From contig JADGDV010000023.1 in NCBI GenBank assembly GCA_016744695.1, positions 1-64,000 on the forward strand: DNA of 64,000 nt. Direction: 5' to 3'. The stretch comes from Hahellaceae bacterium (GTDB taxonomy: Bacteria; Pseudomonadota; Gammaproteobacteria; Pseudomonadales; Oleiphilaceae). The position numbers and the translations under genes were made by a program. Under the pieces are notes generated by a model. That model was not told the DNA's origin. It ran no database searches and saw only the letters and a program-made list of their open reading frames with translations. Shown piece by piece: positions 54,395-63,950 of the stretch (positions are counted from its first letter, which is position 1; each line of letters begins with the position of its first letter).

Positions 54395-55195
54395 ACGCAC
54401 AGGGCCTTTATTTTTTGTATTTCCCTTTGGCTTTTGAGTGTTCACAGCCGTTTTGCTTGACGTTGAAACGGCTCTATTAATTTCTGCTAACTCATCTGCC
54501 GTCAGATCTCTCCACTGCCCTCGCTTTAAACCATCTAAATTAACATTCATAATGCGTGACCGCTTTAATTTAGTCACTTCATAACCTAAATATTCACACA
54601 TGCGGCGTATTTGGCGGTTCAGCCCTTGAGTCAAAATAATTTTAAATACAAACCGGCTTTGAATGCTCACCTTACAAGGTTTAGTTACCGTATCGAGTAT
54701 TGGCACACCACGTGACATTCGCTCAACAAAACGTTCACTTAAGGGTTTATCTACGGTAACAATATATTCTTTATCATGAGCATTTTCAGCCCGTAAAATT
54801 TTATTAACAATATCGCCATCACTGGTTAAAAAAATCAAACCTTCAGAGGGCTTATCAAGACGTCCTATCGGGAAAATACGTTGTTTGTGACCAATATCAG
54901 CAATGATATTACCTTTAACATCCCGCTCTGTTGTACAGGTAATGCCAATAGGCTTATGGTAAGCAATGTAAACTCGATCAGACTTGTTAACAGCGGTCGC
55001 GTTAATGCGTTTGCCATCAACACGAACGTCATCTCCAGAAACAACTTTTGTGCCTAATTCAGGTATCTTTCCATTTATAGTTACCCGCTTGCTATCAATT
55101 AATTTATCAGCCTCACGCCGGGAACAAAATCCGGACTCACTGATGTATTTATTTAAGCGTTTTTCACTGCTATCGTTATTCACAGCTGTCATCAT
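54374..55195 (-). CDS. rluF: 23S rRNA pseudouridine synthase RluF
   Basis: An S4 RNA-binding domain ([21 protein letters not shown]) precedes the RsuA/RluB-type catalytic domain with [19 protein letters not shown] (catalytic Asp). The [26 protein letters not shown] block is typical of RluF, which modifies U2604 of 23S rRNA. The basic tail ([16 protein letters not shown]) extends over the 3' end of the opposing barrel gene. It overlaps the ABC1 gene upstream by four bases. RluE/RluB are less likely because of the [13 protein letters not shown] motif. Confidence 0.88.
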   Translation of the reverse strand: MMTAVNNDSSEKRLNKYISESGFCSRREADKLIDSKRVTINGKIPELGTKVVSGDDVRVDGKRINATAVNKSDRVYIAYHKPIGITCTTERDVKGNIIADIGHKQRIFPIGRLDKPSEGLIFLTSDGDIVNKILRAENAHDKEYIVTVDKPLSERFVERMSRGVPILDTVTKPCKVSIQSRFVFKIILTQGLNRQIRRMCEYLGYEVTKLKRSRIMNVNLDGLKRGQWRDLTADELAEINRAVSTSSKTAVNTQKPKGNTKNKGPVRLKHKPK

Positions 55196-56499
55196 TTCAG
55201 GTACATTTCCAATTCATTTCTAAAGGCTGCTTGTACGCCTAAATTCTTCATCATCCAATAGTGACCTGCTATCAAGCGATCAATAAACAGACTTTCAACC
55301 GGTGGTTTAAAAGAGTCTAAATGCTTAAATACAGTTGGGGCTTTTGAAACCACCTCGGTATGTAAGCTCGCTTGAGCAAAGTCATAAATTTCATCTTTAT
55401 GCTCAAAAGGCGACATGAAAATATCACGCCACATGGCATAGTAGCCTTCATCTAAAGCAGGCTTTCCGTCAACACGTACACCCAACTCAATTAATCGTTT
55501 ATCCAATATTCGATAATCTTTACCAATACCAGCAATTAGCGCGCCTTTATAGGCCACAACAATTTCGGGTTTTAGTTGTTTAACACAACCAAAATCATAC
55601 ATGATAACAGTACCATCAGGCCTAAAAGCAAAGTTACCTGCATGAGGGTCACCGTGAATACATTCAAACCTAAAAAGCTGGTCGGCCATCGTAGTAAAGA
55701 TTCGGTGTCCAATCAGGTTTATCGTCTCTTGGCTATATCGCTCAGGCGTAATATCACTAAGGTGGTCACCTTCAACCAGCTCCATTGTTAACACTCGGCG
55801 TGTCGATAATCCATCAACCACGGTAGGAATAATCAAGCCTGGGTCATCTTTATGGAAAGCCTGAAAACGCTTAATATTATTAGCTTCATTTTGATAATCA
55901 AGCTCTTCATGCAAGCGCTCTAATATCTCCTGAAACAACTGATCAACACTTTCTTTTGGAATTTTTAATAAACCACCTAGCTTGAGTGTGAGCCTCAATT
56001 GTTTTAGATCTGAATCACACGACTTATCAACCCCTGGATATTGAACTTTAACAATCACGTCCTGACCATCTTTAGTCATAGCTCGATGAACCTGACCAAT
56101 AGAAGCAGCGGCATAAGGCTTTTGTTCAAAAAAATCGAATATGTCTTCCGGAGGTGCACCCAATTCATTTATGATTTGCTGACGAATGAGTGAGAAGTCC
56201 ATTGGAGGCGCTTCTTTTTGTAGTTTCTGCAGCGCGCTGGAGAACTCTTTAGGTAAAAAATCTTGAGTTTGCGAGGCTATTTGCCCCACTTTCATTACAG
56301 CGCCTTTCAGCTCGCCTAAGGTAGAAACAATATCATCGGCCATTTTTTCATACGTTAACGACTGACGCTCTTGCTTCGAGTCATCAGAAGCAAAGGAACT
56401 TCGAACTTTTTCCGAAGCGTAGCGTCCTGCTACACTGGCCGTCATACCTGCCAATTTCATAAATCGTCCGGTTCGTGAAGTAACTGATTTTTTGGCCAT
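55192..56499 (-). CDS. ABC1/UbiB-family atypical kinase (AarF domain)
   Basis: The 435-aa protein has the ABC1 signature [17 protein letters not shown] (the KxGQ motif), an Ala-rich loop ([11 protein letters not shown]), VKVQYPGVD with the ATP-site Lys, and the HGDPHAGNF catalytic loop. DFGCV gives the metal-binding Asp. UbiB/ADCK proteins are ATPases or kinases tied to ubiquinone and lipid handling. This copy lies outside a ubi operon and lacks C-terminal transmembrane helices, so it is an ADCK-like paralogue rather than UbiB itself. It is translationally coupled to rluF (ATGA overlap). Confidence 0.88.
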   Translation of the reverse strand: MAKKSVTSRTGRFMKLAGMTASVAGRYASEKVRSSFASDDSKQERQSLTYEKMADDIVSTLGELKGAVMKVGQIASQTQDFLPKEFSSALQKLQKEAPPMDFSLIRQQIINELGAPPEDIFDFFEQKPYAAASIGQVHRAMTKDGQDVIVKVQYPGVDKSCDSDLKQLRLTLKLGGLLKIPKESVDQLFQEILERLHEELDYQNEANNIKRFQAFHKDDPGLIIPTVVDGLSTRRVLTMELVEGDHLSDITPERYSQETINLIGHRIFTTMADQLFRFECIHGDPHAGNFAFRPDGTVIMYDFGCVKQLKPEIVVAYKGALIAGIGKDYRILDKRLIELGVRVDGKPALDEGYYAMWRDIFMSPFEHKDEIYDFAQASLHTEVVSKAPTVFKHLDSFKPPVESLFIDRLIAGHYWMMKNLGVQAAFRNELEMYLK

Positions 56500-56687
56500 A
56501 AGGGAGCTAACTCAAAAAGATTAAATTCAATGATTTAGTATACATGACTAAAGTTCATTTTATTGCACACAAACCAGAGAAGTGCTTACAGTTTTTGTAG
56601 GCGAAGAGTAAGATTATACAAGTGTCAAAAAAACTAATAACTACATTAAACCACGATTTTATAAAGCATAAGGTAGCAGGTTACTAT

Positions 56688-58085
56688 ATGAGTGACGAGG
56701 TACACAAAACTGCGATCAATATTATCTGCCTTTTTTTATCCCTGATTATACTGGGCTTTGCCACACAGGCAAGCGGGCAGGATAACCATCTTTCAGTTCA
56801 GCAACGCTTATATGACCCTTCGAAACCCACCTACAGTAGTACCAAACACCTACCAATCCAGCTTATTGATAGCCTTGAATATTATCAGGATATGCGTCAT
56901 AGAAAAGTATCTCTAAAAGCAGCAACAAATATTCGGCCAGTTGGTTTTTTTCGTACAGAAAAGAGATCAGGACGATGGTGGCTTATTAACCCCTATGGAC
57001 ATCAACATCTATCCATTGGGGTAAACTCTGTTCGTATCGCTTCAAAAAAAGCGATACTAGAAGGGCTAAAAGACGGGCCTGTGCGCCCCTTACAACAGCC
57101 AGTAAATAGCGACACAACTTGGGAAAACTCTATATCCAAGTTATGGGAGCTGGCAGGGTTCAACAGTTTCGGCCCATGGTCTGAACTTAGCCGCCTAAGC
57201 CCGCTAATAGCAGCAAATCGCGACTATCACTACACTATAAACCTGAACCTCTTGGGTGGTTACCTGAAATCTACCGACGATCGTGAGGCATACCTTCCCG
57301 TTTTCGACCCTGACTTTAGCTTATACGCACAGAATTACATGCACTCATTTTCCGCCAGAGCCCATGACCCTGCATTACTAGGCTATTTCACCGACAATGA
57401 GATACCTTTCTGGCGTGTAAATTTAGATGATTACTTGGCTATAGAAGATAAAAACAACACAAATTACCAAGCTGCGCTAACCTGGCTCTCCGAACATGCA
57501 TTAGATCGCAATAACTTAGGTACTTCTGACTACTCGCAGTTTCGCCTGCATCTATTGCGTAAGTATCTCAAAATAGTGACGACCGCCATCAAACAAGTCG
57601 ACAGCAACCATATGATCCTGGGACCACGCCTGTATGGAGCAGAAATTAACGATGAAGAGTTCCTGCGTACACTTGGCTCTTACATCGACATACTTTCTAT
57701 CAATTTCTACCATAAACTGCGCCCGGAAAAGCAGCAGATGCACCATTGGGAACAATGGTCTGGCAAACCCTTTCTCATCAGTGAGTTCAATATAAAAGCA
57801 ACTGACAGCCACAAAGCCAATCACTCAGGGTCGGGCTGGTTAGTAGATACGCAAACAGATCGCGGACACTTCTACCAGCACTTTACCTTGGCGCTACTGG
57901 AATCTCGAAATTGCATTGGCTTTCACTGGTACCGCTACCAGGATGTCTCGGGGCAGAAAGGTGCCAACAAAGGACTGGTCAATGAAAAATTTGAGCCCTA
58001 TGAAAAATTACTCGAAAATATGAGTATTATAAATCGCCAGGTATATTTTTTGGTAGATTATTTCGACAACCAACCGGGTTCTTAG
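56688..58085 (+). CDS. Secreted glycoside hydrolase, agarase-like clan A TIM barrel
   Basis: A hydrophobic leader (INIICLFLSLIILGFATQASG) suggests export. The catalytic part opens with SGRWWLINPYGHQHLSIGVNSV, as in beta-agarase-like enzymes. It has an acid/base candidate in GYFTDNEIPFWRVN (DNE) and a nucleophile candidate in KPFLISEFNIKA (SEF), matching the two-Glu arrangement of clan GH-A (GH50/GH86-like). CIGFHWYRYQDV is near the end. ATG 56688 is favoured over GTG 56622. It faces an exopolysaccharide export operon and overlaps its last gene by 59 bases, so the exported polymer may be its substrate. Confidence 0.75.
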   Translation: MSDEVHKTAINIICLFLSLIILGFATQASGQDNHLSVQQRLYDPSKPTYSSTKHLPIQLIDSLEYYQDMRHRKVSLKAATNIRPVGFFRTEKRSGRWWLINPYGHQHLSIGVNSVRIASKKAILEGLKDGPVRPLQQPVNSDTTWENSISKLWELAGFNSFGPWSELSRLSPLIAANRDYHYTINLNLLGGYLKSTDDREAYLPVFDPDFSLYAQNYMHSFSARAHDPALLGYFTDNEIPFWRVNLDDYLAIEDKNNTNYQAALTWLSEHALDRNNLGTSDYSQFRLHLLRKYLKIVTTAIKQVDSNHMILGPRLYGAEINDEEFLRTLGSYIDILSINFYHKLRPEKQQMHHWEQWSGKPFLISEFNIKATDSHKANHSGSGWLVDTQTDRGHFYQHFTLALLESRNCIGFHWYRYQDVSGQKGANKGLVNEKFEPYEKLLENMSIINRQVYFLVDYFDNQPGS

Positions 58086-59277
58086 ACGACACCTTATCCA
58101 GCTTTACATCCACAATGCTACCCGTGGGATAACCATGTGGCAGAGGTTTATCAAACAAAATTATGACCGGTAAAATATTTTCATCCATACGCCGTGGCGA
58201 ACGGGCCACACGCTGGCCCATGGGATACTCCTGCTCTATTGGACGCTGTGTTGGATAGGATAGCACAACGCAGCCGTCCATCCAGGCAGCGCCGCCATGC
58301 TCAATACGAACTTTCGCCCTGATACCCGTCTGAAGGTCTCGCCAGTCAGCTGCGTAAATATAAGCTTCCACCCAGCGTGGCGCATCAGCAGTAACATTCA
58401 GAATAATATCACGATGATCAATAACCTCACCAGCGAATTTTGTTACCCAGGTAACCGTGCCCGTGACGGGAGAAAAAAGGTCATGATCTGCCAATACCAC
58501 GTTACTATCTGCCAGAACTTGCTCTAACCTCTCAATCTCCAGCTTCTTCAGTTCAATATTAGAAGCTAGTAGTGAGTCTGCAAAACGCAGATTCTTTTCA
58601 GCCTGGGCTACCGAAAATTCAGCACGTTTCACTGCAGCTTCTTGCTCCTGTAGTTGAGCATAAGCAATATTAACCTGACTCTGAATATCTGCAGTAAGAT
58701 CCTCAGCCTGCCCCATCTGCTGTCTGGTAATGCCATCTAACAGTAATAACGACTTTTTCGAGGCCAGATCTTTCTTAGCTGCATCCCGTATTTTCACCTT
58801 ACGCCAGTAGGAAGCCAGAACAGTCTTTCGCTTCAGGTGCTGTTGCTCAAGTTGGTGTTCAGCCTGCACCAGTTCAGACTTAGCGGTGGGGGAAATACCG
58901 CGTGACACCAAGCCCTCCAACTCAATCCGATTTTTCTGTAGAGCAACACGACTGCGATAAATCTCTGCATTCAGAGAATGCTTACTAAGAGTAACCAATA
59001 CCTCACCCGCTTCAACCCTGTCGCCCAGTGCGACATGAATATCACTAATACGGCTAATTGAAGTAGAGGAAATATTAATCTCCTTGGCCATTATGCGACC
59101 GTATGTCACCAACCATCCCTGAGTCAAAAAGAAATAGGCTACACCAGCCAATAGTAATAGTGCAGGCACCACCAATATACGTCGAATACCACGCAACCCC
59201 GGATAGCGGCCGAAAAAACCAACGCGCTCCTCTGATTCCTTCCTGGGATACTTTTTTTCTGTTCGAGTGATACGCAT
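58027..59277 (-). CDS. HlyD-type membrane-fusion protein of the polysaccharide locus (MxdC-like)
   Basis: One N-terminal transmembrane segment (ILVVPALLLLAGVAYFFL) is followed by a lipoyl-like half-motif (ISDIHVALGDRVEAGEVLVTL). A long coiled-coil hairpin (about 110-260) comes next, then a beta-barrel domain with DLFSPVTGTVTWVTKFAGEVI. It should bridge the inner-membrane synthase and the outer-membrane component. It is the last gene of the 63950-58027 operon. The C-terminus (LDKVSSKNPVGCRNNLPKN) overlaps the 3' end of the convergent glycoside hydrolase gene. Confidence 0.85.
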   Translation of the reverse strand: MRITRTEKKYPRKESEERVGFFGRYPGLRGIRRILVVPALLLLAGVAYFFLTQGWLVTYGRIMAKEINISSTSISRISDIHVALGDRVEAGEVLVTLSKHSLNAEIYRSRVALQKNRIELEGLVSRGISPTAKSELVQAEHQLEQQHLKRKTVLASYWRKVKIRDAAKKDLASKKSLLLLDGITRQQMGQAEDLTADIQSQVNIAYAQLQEQEAAVKRAEFSVAQAEKNLRFADSLLASNIELKKLEIERLEQVLADSNVVLADHDLFSPVTGTVTWVTKFAGEVIDHRDIILNVTADAPRWVEAYIYAADWRDLQTGIRAKVRIEHGGAAWMDGCVVLSYPTQRPIEQEYPMGQRVARSPRRMDENILPVIILFDKPLPHGYPTGSIVDVKLDKVSSKNPVGCRNNLPKNIPGDL

Positions 59278-59306
59278 AGTTAATTCCGTTTATCAGATAT
59301 ATCTGG

Positions 59307-61532
59307 TCAATGGGGAGTCAAGGCCATGTAGTCTTCAAAGGAATAGATTCCCAGTTCTCGCAAACCCCGGGGAAGACTAAACAGGCGACAATTTTCTTGT
59401 ACAACATTCTCCACGCTCTGCGACTGCTTGTTTTTGCTAATGCCGCGGTACATACCAAGATCAATAGTAAAATAGGTTTTCTCCACTAATGATCCCAGCT
59501 TATCCAGAAGTTCTGCTGTGTCAGGCATATTTCCGGGGTTTAGGAAAATACTGAGTTTATCTGCACCGCCTACCAATGGGTAAAGCACACTGGAATCTGT
59601 TTCTGCCAGTACGGAGTAATCGAGTTCAACTACAATGGCCAGGCCGGCCTTTCGGTAACTATCCAAAACCGAACGAAATTCCTTCTCCTGTTCCGGCGCA
59701 GGCAAGTGGGACAATACAAATTTAACGCCACTAAAACCTGGATTTTCAGCCCCGCCAAAAAACAAACTCTGTTGCTGGTCTGCAGGTAACAAAGAAAGGT
59801 CACCATTAAGACTTACCCGTGCTAACACTGGAATACCCGCTTTGCCTGTTTCCTTTAGCAAGTTAAGGTAACTATTTTCATGCGTTCTCAATAATTCAGA
59901 TGACGCAGGAACCACTAGCGTACCCACATTGTTAAAGTTTGCAAAAACGCGTAAAAAGCTAGCCTTATCAGATTTAGCAAAGCTATTTGCATCACTGATT
60001 TCCAGTACTCTTGTAGGTGGATAAACATAACGACTCTCAATTTGGCAGCTATCTTCTCTAGACAGTTCAGATACTGTGAACTGAATATCCTGAGATGACA
60101 GGGCTTGCACACGGAACCATCTGAAAGCAGCCTTCTGCTGCCGGGCGGCAGCCTCATATTCCCGTGACAGACTACTGTAGTACGAAATATAGGCCTGTAT
60201 AGTTTTCAATCGGCCACCGGGAGATCCTGATTGACGGGCACTCTCTTGAGATTGCAGGCGTTGCTTCCTGATTGCTGTATCAGATTGAGCAGTGACATAA
60301 AGACTGGAAGTTTCAGTGAAGCGCTTATAACTGTCCAGCCAATCATTTCTAGCCTGAATAAGAGAGAGCTCAAGTTGTGTTTGGAACTGTCCAATAACGG
60401 CATCCTGCTGTGCAATCTTTGCATTACTCATCGGCCATATCATCAATGGCACCTGAAAGCGCACACCGGTGGACCAGCCCTGAACAAAGGTTTCACGCTC
60501 TTCGGCAAAATTTTTACCATAGGAGGAGAATAGATTCACCTTGGTCATACTGAGTACCGAGGTAGTATCAGATACATCCAGCGAATTAAAATACTGTTGT
60601 CTAGCTATGGCCTCCAACTCACCTGTACGCAAAGTCGGCCCCTCATCAGACTCGGGGAGAACTAGATGCTGCACCATCAGATCGGTAAGTTGCTCTATAG
60701 GAATGCCAGCAAGAAAAGCCATGCGCTGCAGGTAATTAAGCTGTCGCATTTGAGCTGATTCCAGCTGCTGCAGAACCTTGTTGCGCTTTGCCTGCGCCTC
60801 TACTAGGGTGACTTTCACTGCGTAGCCACTCTCGATTAACAGTCGCGTGATGCGAATTTTATGTTCTCGCGCCGCTAACTCAGCTTTAAGCGCATGCATT
60901 TGCTGAACGGCTACACCATAATCAGTGTAACTATCAAATGCGCGGGTCAGCACATCATCCTTAACATTTATATAGCTCGCAATTCGCTGCAGCAAAAATG
61001 AGTTTTGACGGCTTATCTCAGATGGATACTCCACCAAGTCAACCAGTCGTTGCGTAAGCATTGCAAATATGGCCTCGGGGTAGAAACGCAGCATAACATT
61101 CAGCACTGGCCCTACTTCGTATTTCTTACGCTCAAGAATCATTTTCTGCTCGACAATGGAATACACCGAACTGCGTATCTGCGGGCTGCGCCCCTCGACC
61201 AGAGCGAGGTACTGCTCAACAGTGTGGATATCAGGTGCAGACTGATCCTGCTCCACAGGCTGTCCCTGAGACTGTCGATAACAGTTATTATTATCCAGAT
61301 GACATAACAGGTAGCTTGCACGTTGATCTTGCTGATTATTTTTTACCGCAGCTTGCAGCTCTACCCGGGCAAGTTCCTCATCACCCCGTACGTAGGCCAT
61401 CATTCCTCGTTCAAAGGGCTGCCCTACATCAATCAGGCTTTCGTTGCTAACATCCTCTGGAATTGTCGGAGGGGCGCAAGCAGCCGGTATCAGCAAAATA
61501 AGAAATGCCGCAATGTATAGAGGTATTTTCAT
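59307..61532 (-). CDS. TolC-like outer-membrane lipoprotein fused to a C-terminal TIM-barrel-like domain
   Basis: The signal peptide ends in LIPAAC (lipobox). Residues about 35-85 look like a short TPR-like pair. About 110-480 form long TolC/OMF-type helices (ALKAELAAREHKIRITRLLI, VTLVEAQAKRNKVLQQLESA, ARNDWLDSYKRF). Residues about 510-741 are a separate alpha/beta domain (GIPVLARVSLNGDLSLLP, GLAIVVELDYSVL, KTYFTIDLGMYRG) resembling a TIM barrel. I see no proven active-site motif there. The ATG overlaps the GT2 stop (TGATG), so production is coupled to the synthase. The position fits an MxdD-like component. Confidence 0.7.
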   Translation of the reverse strand: MKIPLYIAAFLILLIPAACAPPTIPEDVSNESLIDVGQPFERGMMAYVRGDEELARVELQAAVKNNQQDQRASYLLCHLDNNNCYRQSQGQPVEQDQSAPDIHTVEQYLALVEGRSPQIRSSVYSIVEQKMILERKKYEVGPVLNVMLRFYPEAIFAMLTQRLVDLVEYPSEISRQNSFLLQRIASYINVKDDVLTRAFDSYTDYGVAVQQMHALKAELAAREHKIRITRLLIESGYAVKVTLVEAQAKRNKVLQQLESAQMRQLNYLQRMAFLAGIPIEQLTDLMVQHLVLPESDEGPTLRTGELEAIARQQYFNSLDVSDTTSVLSMTKVNLFSSYGKNFAEERETFVQGWSTGVRFQVPLMIWPMSNAKIAQQDAVIGQFQTQLELSLIQARNDWLDSYKRFTETSSLYVTAQSDTAIRKQRLQSQESARQSGSPGGRLKTIQAYISYYSSLSREYEAAARQQKAAFRWFRVQALSSQDIQFTVSELSREDSCQIESRYVYPPTRVLEISDANSFAKSDKASFLRVFANFNNVGTLVVPASSELLRTHENSYLNLLKETGKAGIPVLARVSLNGDLSLLPADQQQSLFFGGAENPGFSGVKFVLSHLPAPEQEKEFRSVLDSYRKAGLAIVVELDYSVLAETDSSVLYPLVGGADKLSIFLNPGNMPDTAELLDKLGSLVEKTYFTIDLGMYRGISKNKQSQSVENVVQENCRLFSLPRGLRELGIYSFEDYMALTPH

Positions 61533-62857
61533 CAGTATCGTATCATCTGTTTTTGTACTTTTTTGGGTGCAAAACGGTCACGGTAGGACCCCCTGAATAC
61601 CAGTTCATCTATATATGCAGCCACTCTTACCAGCTTGTAGAGCGCCATATAAAAACCGTAGAAAAACAAGTAGGGAAATAGTTTCAGAGGCATCGTTTTA
61701 CGGTCTGACAGCGTGAGTGCAATAACGTACTGAACTAAACGCATGAACAGGTGAAGAGCAACATTAATAAACAGAATCATGATGATATGCTCACCGTAGT
61801 GATAACCCATGTCGATAAGGTAAATCACCCACGCTACAGGAATTACCATCAGGAAAAATATATTATCCAGAAAAGCAAAAAAGTTTCTAAAATCAAAATT
61901 GCTGCTGGTAACATCAAATACGTCCCGATGCCTGCGTAACCGGTTCTTGACTAAATTTCTAGACCAGCGCATACGCTGCTTCACCCAACTGCCCCACGTC
62001 ACTGGTGAGTCGGTAAGAGACATAGCATCAGGTGCAAAAACGATCTTTCGATGTATTTTACGAGTTCTGATAGTTAAGTCAGAGTCATTCCCGGGGCCTG
62101 GTTCAAATAAACCAGTAGTACTGACTACTGAGCGCTGGTAAGCACCAAACCAGCCTGGCACACACACTATTAGCCCCGTTAGCCCTTTAAACCGCCACCC
62201 CATACTCATAGAAAGAAAATATTCAAGACTGACCATATGTGTCAAAAAATTTGTACTTTGATTTCTTATTTTGAAATTACCACTAACAGCGCCAACTTCC
62301 GGGTCGGAGAAGTAGTTCATAATGCGGGAGATCGCTGAACGGTCATAAGACGTATCTGCATCTATAAAAACAAAGTAGTCACCAGTAGCCACTGTAATGC
62401 CATAGTTGAGAGCTGCAGACTTGCCTTGACGCTCTCCAAGAGGGAAAAAACGGATATTGTGACTCCTGCCATAAGCCGCACAAATATCAGCAGTATTGTC
62501 CTGCGAGCCATCATCTACCACAACAATTTCTAGCTTTGGGTAATCCTGGTGCAATAAACTCTCGATAATACTACCGATCAAGCGTCCCTCGTTTAGCGCT
62601 GGAACAATAACAGACACCAGTGGTAGTTCATGCTCGGGTAATAATAAAGGAGACTCTTTCCCCCGCAGGTTATCCAATGCAGCACGAACCAAGCAGTAGA
62701 TATCCGTTAGCAGGTATCGTGGAAATTCCAAAAATATCAGAACCCAGAAAATGTGCAACAGTTCGATTAATTCCCTGGACAAGAACCACAGCAAAGCCTC
62801 TTTTAAAAAGAAACCAGCATCAGCAAACAGGAAAATAAGCCAATCCATATCCATCAT
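61532..62857 (-). CDS. Processive GT2 glycosyltransferase, exopolysaccharide synthase (MxdB-like)
   Basis: An N-terminal transmembrane region is followed by the GT-A core: VSVIVPALNEGRLIGSIIESLL, VVVDDGSQDNT, FIDADTSYD (DxD), and PGNDSDLTIRTR for acceptor binding. The processive motif region reads KQRMRWSRNLVKN, where cellulose and PNAG synthases have QxxRW. Several transmembrane helices form the C-terminal pore. The product is probably a beta-linked polymer, and the sugar cannot be read from sequence. AGGAGTTC precedes the ATG. It is followed directly by the TolC-like gene. Confidence 0.9.
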   Translation of the reverse strand: MMDMDWLIFLFADAGFFLKEALLWFLSRELIELLHIFWVLIFLEFPRYLLTDIYCLVRAALDNLRGKESPLLLPEHELPLVSVIVPALNEGRLIGSIIESLLHQDYPKLEIVVVDDGSQDNTADICAAYGRSHNIRFFPLGERQGKSAALNYGITVATGDYFVFIDADTSYDRSAISRIMNYFSDPEVGAVSGNFKIRNQSTNFLTHMVSLEYFLSMSMGWRFKGLTGLIVCVPGWFGAYQRSVVSTTGLFEPGPGNDSDLTIRTRKIHRKIVFAPDAMSLTDSPVTWGSWVKQRMRWSRNLVKNRLRRHRDVFDVTSSNFDFRNFFAFLDNIFFLMVIPVAWVIYLIDMGYHYGEHIIMILFINVALHLFMRLVQYVIALTLSDRKTMPLKLFPYLFFYGFYMALYKLVRVAAYIDELVFRGSYRDRFAPKKVQKQMIRY

Positions 62858-62888
62858 GAACTCCTGGATGGAGTACCATCAACACGAG

Positions 62889-63950
62889 TCATATCTCGAG
62901 CACCTTAAAAGCTGATGGCGATGTTTCCAGCATCTGCTCAGTAAACTTCATATCAGATGAAAATACAGTGGAATAAAGTTCGACCTGTATAGCATCGTCA
63001 ACGTACTGCTCCCTGTAAGAGCTCCGTAACGCCTGCTCCAGCTTTTCGTACACTGGCTTAACTGCCTGCTCACCCGTGCCCGGCATAACCAAGCCCAACC
63101 TGTCAGACTGAAGCATGCCAACAATATCAGCATCTCTCACAGCCTCCTTAATACGCAAAATCACCTGCCTCAACCAGCTATGAACATCATTCAAACCGAC
63201 ATGGGCCACTTCGTTACCCTTAAGTACAAATTGAATCTGCAAAACACACAATTCTGTGCCATATCGAACACTATTGAGAAACAACTGTTTTAAGTGGTCT
63301 GTCAATACTATTTCGTTATAAACAGGAAAATCTGGAGCATACAGATGGTGCTCACTCTCTGCCAACCTGCCAGTCTCAACAGCGTTAACTCCCTGAGGGT
63401 TCAATTGATAACTCATAATGGGGTGTTTAATTGCATTGGACACATCAAACCTGGCTTCACAGTTCAGGCAGAGACATGACACATCCGCATCAGAAAATAC
63501 TGCAGCGCATTCACTGCACATCATTGGCGCAGAAGGTTCCTCATAATCAATACCGATATGACGTAGCACCTTGTTACACTTGGGGCAAACATAATCAAGG
63601 CCGCGGCGGTATTCAGTCTCCGGCGCAACATAACCACAGGGGTAATGATGGATATGAGTGGTCGGTGCGATATTACTACTTGCGCACGTAGTGCAGACTT
63701 CACGGAAGTTGAGATTATAGTGTGTGCACGCAGGACAAAGATGAATTTTATCAACGTGCCGCGTATCAAGGTAGCCGTTAGCAGCGAGAAATGTCAGCTC
63801 GCTCAGTTCCTCGCCAGGCGCGCAATTAAGTAACTCGCCCACCTCAGGAAAGGCATAGCCAAATACCGACACCATTGAGACCTTAGGTTCTATCCAGTCA
63901 TTCCGGTCCAACAGGTACGCCAGAATTTTTAACCGGGAATCGACATCCAT
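62889..63950 (-). CDS. Cys-rich zinc-domain protein with degenerate GGDEF domain (MxdA-like)
   Basis: The first 180 residues carry several zinc-ribbon pairs (CPACTHYN, CTTCASS, CPKCNKV, MCSECAAVF, CLCLNCEAR), consistent with a TackOD1-type output domain. Residues about 225-350 match a GGDEF fold, but the signature is lost: QSDRLGLVMPG stands where GGDEFALLLP is expected. Cyclase activity is therefore unlikely, and c-di-GMP or protein binding is more plausible. GGAGTAAAAGGCA precedes the ATG. It leads the operon with GT2, OMF and HlyD genes. In Shewanella, MxdA occupies the same position and controls polymer synthesis. Confidence 0.75.
   Translation of the reverse strand: MDVDSRLKILAYLLDRNDWIEPKVSMVSVFGYAFPEVGELLNCAPGEELSELTFLAANGYLDTRHVDKIHLCPACTHYNLNFREVCTTCASSNIAPTTHIHHYPCGYVAPETEYRRGLDYVCPKCNKVLRHIGIDYEEPSAPMMCSECAAVFSDADVSCLCLNCEARFDVSNAIKHPIMSYQLNPQGVNAVETGRLAESEHHLYAPDFPVYNEIVLTDHLKQLFLNSVRYGTELCVLQIQFVLKGNEVAHVGLNDVHSWLRQVILRIKEAVRDADIVGMLQSDRLGLVMPGTGEQAVKPVYEKLEQALRSSYREQYVDDAIQVELYSTVFSSDMKFTEQMLETSPSAFKVLEI

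Noticed and set aside
55192..56499. Assignment as ubiB
   Set aside because: The gene is not in a ubiE-ubiJ-ubiB context, and the product is short and lacks the C-terminal membrane helices of UbiB.
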